Positions 57,416 through 64,000 of a stretch of 64,000 bases of DNA are shown one piece after another. Made by a program: the position numbers and the translations under genes. Origin of the DNA: Shewanella kaireitica (GTDB taxonomy: Bacteria; Pseudomonadota; Gammaproteobacteria; Enterobacterales; Shewanellaceae); assembly GCF_023284045.1 (NCBI RefSeq), contig NZ_JAKIKQ010000010.1, positions 99,009 to 163,008 of the forward strand. The letters run 5' to 3'. The notes under the pieces are model-generated. The model saw nothing but the letters and a program-made list of their open reading frames with translations, did no database searches and was not told the origin of the DNA. Within the stretch, counting starts at the first letter, position 1. Every line of letters begins with the position of its first letter.

Positions 57416-58201
57416 TTAATCCAACATAAACAGTGGACCTAAAGCTAGCTTAGGCAATTGAAAATGCTCAGGGTAAGTAACATCAACCAAGTACAAACCA
57501 TTGGGCTGCGCCGTAGCGGCTGCTTTTGATCTGTCTTTAAGTGCTAATAATGTATTAACCCATTCCTTTGGCTGATTACCCTTACCGATTTCAAGTAAGG
57601 TGCCGACAATATTACGCACCATATGATGTAGAAAGGCATTGGCTTTTATATCAACACAGATATACATTCCCTGACGCGTGACATTAACTTCATGTATTTC
57701 ACGAAAAGGCGTTTTAGACTGACATTGCAATGCTCTAAAGCTGGTAAAGTCGTGCTCGCCAACAAATAGCTGCGCAGCTTGATGCATTTTATTTTCATCA
57801 ATATCGCCGCGATAATGGCTTACGCCACTACGCAAAATGCCTGGGCGTAATTGATGATTATAGATCATATAACGGTAGCGTCTCGCGGTCGCTGAAAAAC
57901 GCGCATGAAACTCGTCATCGACGACTTTAACCCAACGAACGGCAATATCATCAGGCAAATTGACATTGACGCCAAGTGTCCAAGCTGTCTCTTTACGAAT
58001 CGCATTGGTATCGAAGTGAACCACTTGCCCAGTGCCATGCACACCAGTATCGGTTCTGCCAGCACATTGCACAGTGATTGGCTCATTGGCAACTTTAGAG
58101 AGGGCTTTTTCCAACTGCCCTTGCACAGAGTCGACATCGAGCTGGCGCTGCCAACCATAATAGCGACTTCCATCGTACTCTATACCTAACGCAACCCGCA
58201 T
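57416..58201 (-). CDS. truA: tRNA pseudouridine(38-40) synthase TruA
   Basis: 261 residues from the ATG at 58201, preceded by AGAGGTGTGTG; the frame extends 45 bases upstream without a better start. [20 protein letters not shown] is the family start, and [18 protein letters not shown] contains the catalytic Asp. It modifies uridines in the anticodon arm of tRNAs. It lies between fimV and folC, in the usual order. Confidence 0.95.
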   Translation of the reverse strand: MRVALGIEYDGSRYYGWQRQLDVDSVQGQLEKALSKVANEPITVQCAGRTDTGVHGTGQVVHFDTNAIRKETAWTLGVNVNLPDDIAVRWVKVVDDEFHARFSATARRYRYMIYNHQLRPGILRSGVSHYRGDIDENKMHQAAQLFVGEHDFTSFRALQCQSKTPFREIHEVNVTRQGMYICVDIKANAFLHHMVRNIVGTLLEIGKGNQPKEWVNTLLALKDRSKAAATAQPNGLYLVDVTYPEHFQLPKLALGPLFMLD

Positions 58202-58325
58202 CACACACCTCTTAACTCTGTACAAACATGTTTGCCACCGCGACATTTGCTTAAAACGCAGCTATCGGCAATCAATAATATTTAATAGCCGGCGATTCTA
58301 GCATATTCATACCGAACGATAAGCA

Positions 58326-58354
58326 TAAAAAAGGCGCCTTAGGCGCCGTTTTTA
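58326..58354 (-). terminator. Rho-independent terminator of fimV
   Basis: On the minus strand AACGGCGCC-TAA-GGCGCCTTTTTT: a GC-rich stem with a T run just after the fimV stop. Confidence 0.9.
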
Positions 58355-58364
58355 ACTGAATATT

Positions 58365-61232
58365 TTACACCAACTCTTTTATCAAACCTGACGCTTCTTC
58401 TTGCTGTCTCTCATTACCGTCAAGTTCCACCTCTTTGAGTAATGCGCGAGCACTATCATTGTCATCAATTTCAATATACGCACGGGCTAAATCAAGCTTG
58501 GCATTGATTGAATTTTCAGCATCATCCACATCAACCATAGATGTATTACCCATCAAAGAGTCGAGCTCGCCCATATCGACATCTAACTCTTGGTAAAGAT
58601 CTGTCTCTACGTTCTCTTCTTCGGCTTCATTCAATAATCTATCGATATCGATAAAACCGTTATCTTTTTGGAAAGTGGTTAAATCGTGCTCTGGAATATC
58701 GTTAGATGGGTCACTGCTTTCATTAGCATCAAGCGCAGCTAATGCTTGATCGACTGTTAATTTACTATCATCTTCAATAATAAATGCGTCGAGCTCTTCA
58801 TCTTCTGCTGCGACATTCGAACCGCCGCTAGCAGCTAACTCGCTAAGCAGTTCATCATCAGAAAGTGCTGCTGAATCCACTTCAGAGGTGACAGAATTCC
58901 AATCTAGCGCAGTGGGTTCTGGTTTTTTTGTCCCTTTTAAGTCATCAAAAAAGCCGCTGTCTTTGTCAGCTTTAACACTTGGCTCTATTGGCTCGGAGCT
59001 AAACTCAAGCATATTGTCATCAGCTAGTTTAGTATCAACACGTTCTGCGACTGGATCTAACTCAATACTGACATCTTCACTAATTTCATCTGAAGTGATA
59101 TCAGAGTCGCTGAGATCGAAATCTAAGCTAAAGTCACTCTCAGTAGTTTCCGGCGTTTCAGTGTTAGCCTCTTCGCTAACGTTAAGCTCACTTAGCACTT
59201 CGTCTGCGGGGGTATCCGACAAATTGAACTCAGCTAATAAGCTATCTAGTTCACCCTCTTCGACCACTTCTTTTGGTAGCTCAGTTTCTAGCTCTGCTGC
59301 AATATCATCAATGAGTGCAATCGACTCTTGTGGGAATTTTGCAGCATTTTCATCAACAGGCGCTTCGAGATTAGCAAGTAATGTGTCTAGCTCTTGATCA
59401 AGCTCTGCCTCGTCTGTACTCACATCTTCAACGTTAAGATCTAACTCTGCTGCGATCTCTAGCGGCAATTCTAACTCTGCAGCAACTTCATCTGAAAGCG
59501 CATCGATATCACTACCATCTGCTTTTATCTCTGTTTCATCAGCCTTAATTTCGAATTCTGCAAGTAGTGAATCGAGTTCATCAGCATCACTTACATCTTC
59601 ATAGCCTGCTGAGCTGCTTGTAGCTAAAAGTGAATCTAAGTCATCTTCCGCTACGGTGTTGTTAGTAGCTTCAGGTGCTTTGTCAAAACCTGATAATTGT
59701 GCATCTAAATCATCTTCCTCTGATGTTTTATCTGCTGCTGGTACTTCGTCAAAGCCAGATAACAGTGCATCTAAATCGTCTTCCTCTGATGTTTTATCTG
59801 CTGCAGGTACTTCGTCAAAGCCAGATAACAGTGCATCTAAATCATCTTCCTCTGATGTTTTGTCAGCTGCAGGTACTTCGTCAAAACCTGATAACAGTGC
59901 ATCTAAATCGTCTTCCTCTGATGCTTTGTCAGCTTCAGGTGCCTCATCAAAACCTGATAGTAGTGCATCTAAGTCATCATCTGCAGCGGCTTTATTGGTT
60001 TTAGGTTCTTCATCGATTCCAGTTAATAACGTATCAAGATCATCGCTTTCAGCTGCGAATGATGCTAAATCATCGGTAGCCTCTATTTCGCCATCTTGCT
60101 CGCCCATCGCTTCAGCCCACAAATCATCTAAAGATTGGCCCTCATCTGCGGCTTCTTCAACCACAAGGTCTACATCGTCGGACTCTGGAGCAGTAATCAC
60201 ATTGATACCGCTGGCATCATCAGTTTGATCAGTATCCAAATGCACTGCGAGGCTAAGATCGTCTTCATCTAAATTGTCAGCGGCTGTGACGTTCTCATCA
60301 GAATCGACCGGAACGTCATTTAACTCTTTGTCATCCATTGACTCTGCAGACGCTTCATTTTCATTACGGCGTCGGATAAACAGCCAGAATAAAACAAGAG
60401 CCAGTAATGCAGGAACCACGGCACCAAGAACAAGTAATAATGGATTGTCCATTAAGGAGCGCCAGATTGTCGAAGTCGGCTGCTCTTTTGGCTGATTTAA
60501 TTGATCTATCACTTTCTGTTTGGCTGCAATGTCACTCTTTAGTGCTTCATTTTCGATCGTACGATCTTGCAACGCTTGTTTTAACAGTGCATTTTCGGCT
60601 TGTAATTCTGCTATCTCTTCTTGAAAAGATTCAGTATCAGTTGAACCTATGGTTATTTCATCGCTCGCACGCGCTAACTCATCAGTGAGTGACAGATTTA
60701 ACGCTTCTGCTTGCTCAAGCTTTTCTGTAAGTAGTTTGATTTCAGCAGGTGACGCTTTGGACGCCACCTCGGGTTGAATTACGGCCTTAGGTTTGTCAAC
60801 TGGTTGAGTGACTCTTGCGGGCGCTACTGTTTGGTTTGAATTATTCCAGCCACGATCGTTATTTTCAGCTCGTTTTTTAGCACTGCTTTTGGAGACCTGT
60901 TGCATGACGTCTTTTGACGGCACTAACAAAATCATACCGCGCTCTAAGCTATTATAATTCTTGCCGCTGAAAGCATGGGGATTGGCATCATATAAGGCTG
61001 ACATTACTTGATAAACGGTTACGCTATTATCAGGTTTAACCGCTTGCGCGATACTCCAGAACGTATCGGATGATGTTGTTGGCCCATATTGTCGCTTAAC
61101 TGTTTTAGTTTGACCTTCAGGACCAGTAATTTTTAATGGTTCTGCAGTCGCCAGGTTAATCGAAGGAGCAACAGCAAAAACAGTTAAAGCAGCGGCAATG
61201 ATGCCAGCAAAATGCGAAGTGCGAAAGTTCAT
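58365..61232 (-). CDS. fimV: FimV/HubP polar landmark protein
   Basis: 955 residues from the ATG at 61232, with AAGGGAAGGATT upstream; the frame is open 30 bases further. A signal sequence and LysM-like periplasmic domain (about 30-125; SDTFWSIAQAVKPDNSVTVYQVM) are followed by a coiled coil (about 175-260), one membrane helix (LLLVLGAVVPALLALVLFWLF, near 275) and a long acidic cytoplasmic part. This holds tandem 22-residue repeats with EEDDLDALLSGFDEVPAADK, and ends in the FimV C-terminal TPR-like motif (NAKLDLARAYIEIDDNDSAR). HubP-type proteins organise the cell pole: chromosome, flagella, chemotaxis, type IV pili. Located between asd and truA, the usual place. Confidence 0.93.
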   Translation of the reverse strand: MNFRTSHFAGIIAAALTVFAVAPSINLATAEPLKITGPEGQTKTVKRQYGPTTSSDTFWSIAQAVKPDNSVTVYQVMSALYDANPHAFSGKNYNSLERGMILLVPSKDVMQQVSKSSAKKRAENNDRGWNNSNQTVAPARVTQPVDKPKAVIQPEVASKASPAEIKLLTEKLEQAEALNLSLTDELARASDEITIGSTDTESFQEEIAELQAENALLKQALQDRTIENEALKSDIAAKQKVIDQLNQPKEQPTSTIWRSLMDNPLLLVLGAVVPALLALVLFWLFIRRRNENEASAESMDDKELNDVPVDSDENVTAADNLDEDDLSLAVHLDTDQTDDASGINVITAPESDDVDLVVEEAADEGQSLDDLWAEAMGEQDGEIEATDDLASFAAESDDLDTLLTGIDEEPKTNKAAADDDLDALLSGFDEAPEADKASEEDDLDALLSGFDEVPAADKTSEEDDLDALLSGFDEVPAADKTSEEDDLDALLSGFDEVPAADKTSEEDDLDAQLSGFDKAPEATNNTVAEDDLDSLLATSSSAGYEDVSDADELDSLLAEFEIKADETEIKADGSDIDALSDEVAAELELPLEIAAELDLNVEDVSTDEAELDQELDTLLANLEAPVDENAAKFPQESIALIDDIAAELETELPKEVVEEGELDSLLAEFNLSDTPADEVLSELNVSEEANTETPETTESDFSLDFDLSDSDITSDEISEDVSIELDPVAERVDTKLADDNMLEFSSEPIEPSVKADKDSGFFDDLKGTKKPEPTALDWNSVTSEVDSAALSDDELLSELAASGGSNVAAEDEELDAFIIEDDSKLTVDQALAALDANESSDPSNDIPEHDLTTFQKDNGFIDIDRLLNEAEEENVETDLYQELDVDMGELDSLMGNTSMVDVDDAENSINAKLDLARAYIEIDDNDSARALLKEVELDGNERQQEEASGLIKELV
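59685..59975 (-). repeat. 66-bp tandem repeats inside fimV
   Basis: About four to five 66-bp units, the inner three nearly identical, each encoding 22 residues (EEDDLDALLSGFDEVPAADK plus two). The outer units are diverged. Because the unit is a multiple of three, gain or loss by recombination keeps the frame. Confidence 0.85.
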
Positions 61233-61353
61233 CAATCCTTCCCTTTGAAGCGTAGAAGTCACTCTTTAGCGACCAGCTTTAGGCAATTGTATTTATTGAG
61301 ATTACTATAAACTAGATTAAGTTGCCCTGCTACTGTTCACAAGTCTAAAACAT

Positions 61354-61380
61354 AAAAAGCCCGCATTGTGCGGGCTTTTT
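61354..61380 (-). terminator. Rho-independent terminator of asd
   Basis: AAAAAGCCCGC-ATTGT-GCGGGCTTTTT downstream of asd, between it and fimV. Confidence 0.92.
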
Positions 61381-61407
61381 AAGCAATTAATCGAGTACTA
61401 AATCAGT

Positions 61408-62424
61408 TTAGTAATAATCTCGGATTAACACTTCAGCTATCTGTACGCTATTTAATGCAGCGCCTTTACGAATATTATCTGATACGACCCATAGGTTTAT
61501 GCCATTGTCATGGGAAATATCTTTTCTAACTCGACCAACATAAACTGGATCTGTTCCTGCACCATCGTCAACGGCAGTCGGATACTCTTCATCTGACTCA
61601 AACAGCTCAACACCCGGTGCCCCACGCAACACGGATTTAACATCTTCAGCGTCGACAGGTTGCAGAGTTTCAAGGTGAATAGCTTCTGAATGGCCATAGA
61701 ACACAGGTACACGCACTGCGGTAGGGTTCACGACAATATTTTCATCACCGAAGATTTTCTGTGTTTCCCACACCATCTTCATCTCTTCTTTGGTGTAGCC
61801 ATTGTCCATAAACTTATCAATTTGCGGTAACACATTAAACGCAATTTGTTTTGAATAAGTTTTTGGCTCAACAGGTAAACCTTGAAGCAACTTAGAGCAC
61901 TGTGTGGCTAACTCTTCAACTGACTGTTTACCAGAACCTGATACAGACTGATATGTTGCAACGTTAATACGCGAGATCCCGTAAGCATCATGGATAGGCT
62001 TTAACGCTACCAACATTTGAATCGTTGAACAGTTAGGATTGGCTATGATATTACGATTTCTAAAGTCAGCAATCGCTTCAGGGTTCACTTCTGGTACCAC
62101 TAGTGGTACGTCAATGTCATATCTGAAATGCGAAGTGTTATCGATAACAACACAACCTTGCTCAGCGGCAATAGGCGCCCACTTTTCAGACACATCCCCA
62201 CCCGCAGAAAAGAAACCAATTTGAGCTTGTGACCAGTCAAAGGTATCTACGTCTAAAATCTCGACCTGTTTACCATGGAAGCTTACCGTATTACCGGCGC
62301 TACGACTGCTGGCTAAAGGGTACAAATTTGCAATCGGAAAATTACGCTCTTCAAGGATCTCAATCATTGTTTGACCCACAGCGCCCGATGCACCTAATAC
62401 GACAACATTATATTCCTGCGACAT
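61408..62424 (-). CDS. asd: Aspartate-semialdehyde dehydrogenase
   Basis: 338 residues from the ATG at 62424 (MSQEYNVVVLGASGAVGQTM); the frame is open 42 bases further without support. The NADP-binding GASGAVG, the catalytic Cys in ANPNCSTIQM (near residue 132) and the GRTHPV-equivalent VGRVRKD late in the chain are seen. It reduces aspartyl phosphate to the semialdehyde on the route to Lys, Met, Thr and diaminopimelate. E. coli has in this place the inactive homologue Usg; here the catalytic Cys is present, so activity is expected. Only two bases separate its start codon from the pdxB stop. Confidence 0.93.
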   Translation of the reverse strand: MSQEYNVVVLGASGAVGQTMIEILEERNFPIANLYPLASSRSAGNTVSFHGKQVEILDVDTFDWSQAQIGFFSAGGDVSEKWAPIAAEQGCVVIDNTSHFRYDIDVPLVVPEVNPEAIADFRNRNIIANPNCSTIQMLVALKPIHDAYGISRINVATYQSVSGSGKQSVEELATQCSKLLQGLPVEPKTYSKQIAFNVLPQIDKFMDNGYTKEEMKMVWETQKIFGDENIVVNPTAVRVPVFYGHSEAIHLETLQPVDAEDVKSVLRGAPGVELFESDEEYPTAVDDGAGTDPVYVGRVRKDISHDNGINLWVVSDNIRKGAALNSVQIAEVLIRDYY

Positions 62425-62426
62425 AA

Positions 62427-63557
62427 TTACAGCTCGACTCCTGAAAACCCTAAATTGGACAACCAATTTACATCAGTTTGGCCTATATTGCCTACCTTTA
62501 ATGCACTAAATTCACGCCTATGCTTGTGATTTTTTCTCATATGATCAAACCCATGGTTATTAAGAAAGTTATTTCGAAATAACTCGTCGTCATCGCGCAG
62601 ATCATAAACAAATCGAGCCAGCTGTAATAATGCTCTTTCATCGGCTATTTCGATAACTGCAACTTGCTCACTCCATAGCGGCGGCAGTAGCGATTCCATC
62701 TGCTTATCGCCTTTTATTGCCAGCACTTTAGCCAGTTGCTGATACAACATAAAAGTACCGCGGGCTTTGCCTTCTAATGAGTAACCAGCGATATGCGGCG
62801 TACAAAACTCGATGTAAGGTACCAGTTCAGGCATCGGATTGGGTTCCCCCTCCCATACGTCGAGTACCACTTTGACATCTTCTCGTTGCTGTTTAAACCT
62901 AAGCAGTGCATGATTATCAATCACCTCACCACGGCAACAATTCAGTAGCCAAGTGTTTTCACGCAAGCTATTTAAGCGCGCTTCATCAAATAGATACCAG
63001 GTTTTATGCTCGCCTTTTTTTGTAATTGGCACATGTAAACTAACCACATCGCATTTTTCAATCAGGGTACTTAAAGCAACAAAACTCCTGTTGTCACCCC
63101 TTTCCTCTAGTACTGGGTCGCAAAGTAGCACTTCAATGCCATAAGCCTTTAAACACTTTGCCACTGCGGTACCTGTATTGCCAGCACCAACAATGCCAAC
63201 AACCTTGCCCTTTAAAGGACTTTTAAAACGTTGCGCAAGTTCAAGCATGGCGATAAAAGCAAATTCGCCAACAGCAGTGGCATTGCAACCTGGCGCATTA
63301 GAAAATGGGATATTACGACTGGCAAGATAGTCTAAATCAATATGGTCGGTACCTATGGTTGCACTGCCGACAAACTTAAGTTTGTCATTGCTTGCAAGTA
63401 ATGCTTGGTTCACCTTAGTCACGGAGCGCACTAACAGCACATCAGCGTCTTTGGCTTGAGAAGAGGTTAGCTCCCTTCCATTTACGAATTCAATCGCGCC
63501 TAAATCACCAAACAACTGCTGCACGTAAGGCATGTTTTCATCGGCAAGGATCTTCAT
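62427..63557 (-). CDS. pdxB: Erythronate-4-phosphate dehydrogenase PdxB
   Basis: 376 residues. [20 protein letters not shown] is the family start. The NAD-binding [14 protein letters not shown] (near residue 122), the catalytic CRGEVIDN and the His in [12 protein letters not shown] are present, and a PdxB-specific C-terminal dimerisation domain follows (about 285-376). It oxidises 4-phosphoerythronate in pyridoxal phosphate synthesis. It opens the minus-strand cluster that runs to purF. Confidence 0.95.
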   Translation of the reverse strand: MKILADENMPYVQQLFGDLGAIEFVNGRELTSSQAKDADVLLVRSVTKVNQALLASNDKLKFVGSATIGTDHIDLDYLASRNIPFSNAPGCNATAVGEFAFIAMLELAQRFKSPLKGKVVGIVGAGNTGTAVAKCLKAYGIEVLLCDPVLEERGDNRSFVALSTLIEKCDVVSLHVPITKKGEHKTWYLFDEARLNSLRENTWLLNCCRGEVIDNHALLRFKQQREDVKVVLDVWEGEPNPMPELVPYIEFCTPHIAGYSLEGKARGTFMLYQQLAKVLAIKGDKQMESLLPPLWSEQVAVIEIADERALLQLARFVYDLRDDDELFRNNFLNNHGFDHMRKNHKHRREFSALKVGNIGQTDVNWLSNLGFSGVEL

Positions 63558-63816
63558 TGTGGTTCCAAAAAAGTGTTTTGTAGGCGTAGGAAATGTATTC
63601 TAGCAAGATGACCGCGAGTTGAATATCCGGCTGGAGAAATTTTCAATTAGCTACCCCGTGTGTGAAAGCGCATAGTTTTAACACTCTCTTAACTAACGCC
63701 GACTTAAAGATCTATTAGTGGTTAGTGTATACCTAATTTGGCTTGGCCAAAAAAACGACCAACAATATCCACATCACAGCCCCATTATAGGTTACAATAG
63801 CAGCGCAAAATTCTAC
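63558..63816. other. Intergenic region upstream of pdxB, no gene seen
   Basis: About 260 bases holding the presumed pdxB promoter, ending at the tandem repeat. No ORF or RNA gene recognised. Confidence 0.5.
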
Positions 63817-64000
63817 ATTTCCACGTTTCCACATTTCCACATTTCCACATTTCCACATTTCCACATTTCCACGTTTCCACGTTTCCACATTTCCACATTT
63901 CCACATTTCCACATTTCCACATTTCCACATTTCCACATTTCCACATTTCCACATTTCCACATTTCCACATTTCCACATTTCCACATTTCCACATTTCCAC
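63817..64000. repeat. 8-bp tandem repeat array (ATTTCCAC), runs off the window
   Basis: 184 bases made of exactly 23 units of the 8-mer ATTTCCAC; three units read GTTTCCAC (at 63825, 63873 and 63881). The array continues past the window edge. Open reading frames through it on the minus strand (repeating MWKCGNVE) are products of the repeat and not genes. Confidence 0.95.

Noticed and set aside
59656..60228. Long Ser-rich frame on the plus strand opposite fimV
   Set aside because: It mirrors the acidic repeats of fimV; composition is that of an antisense shadow, and there is no ribosome-binding site.
63733..64000. Open frames encoding MWKCGNVE repeats
   Set aside because: They are read-through of the 8-bp array in each frame; no start signal and no protein-like composition.

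Overview
The window is a chromosomal segment of a marine gammaproteobacterium, most likely a Shewanella. This rests on the housekeeping gene orders (yceD-rpmF-plsX with yceF diverging; rluC beside rne; pdxB-asd-fimV-truA-folC-dedD-cvpA-purF), on a near-perfect FNR/EtrA-type box and MetJ-type operators, on a marine-type proteobacterial sortase locus, and on an interspersed 264-bp repeat. Genus is an inference from gene content; no rRNA gene is present to confirm it. I saw no tRNA, rRNA, CRISPR array, prophage or complete insertion sequence.

Layout. 1-5.2 kb: plsX (cut by the window edge), rpmF and yceD, a small membrane protein, yceF (Maf family), then a HAD phosphatase and rluC, and a long structured leader in front of rne. 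5.2-8.5 kb: RNase E with a long degenerate C-terminal scaffold. 8.7-13.5 kb: a SulP anion transporter, a fused MsrB-MsrA, a 2-oxoglutarate/Fe(II) oxygenase-like protein with a CRP-type site, and a YlqF-type GTPase. 13.5-18.8 kb: accessory stretch with two copies of the 264-bp MITE-like repeat, a HupE/UreJ protein with an FNR box, a His-rich small exported protein, an alkyl sulfatase with a divergent LysR regulator, and a frameshifted TonB-like remnant. 18.9-23.2 kb: an RND efflux adaptor/permease pair. 23.3-29.6 kb: a DUF1353 protein, an exported ATP-dependent DNA ligase, diacylglycerol kinase, an outer-membrane barrel, an M28 peptidase and a diguanylate cyclase.

29.6-36.4 kb is the most distinctive block: a dedicated sortase system. 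It holds a sortase, a VIT/VWA substrate ending in an LPQTA sorting signal, an OmpA-family protein (PdsO type), and a divergent response regulator/histidine kinase pair (PdsR/PdsS type). The five genes form a self-contained surface-display module in a Gram-negative cell.

36.5-44.2 kb: metC with three tandem met boxes, an MBL-fold hydrolase, a third, interrupted repeat copy, a pentapeptide-repeat/glycine-rich lipoprotein, a DUF1294 protein, a prolyl-aminopeptidase-like hydrolase and a DUF4250 protein. 44.2-50.7 kb: a CzcCBA/CusCBA-type heavy-metal efflux operon headed by a His/Cys-rich exported protein. 50.8-53.3 kb: topoisomerase III and a small membrane protein with a Fur-like box. 53.3-63.6 kb: the purF-to-pdxB cluster, all on the minus strand, from which accD is missing between truA and folC. 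The window ends inside an 8-bp tandem repeat (23 copies visible).
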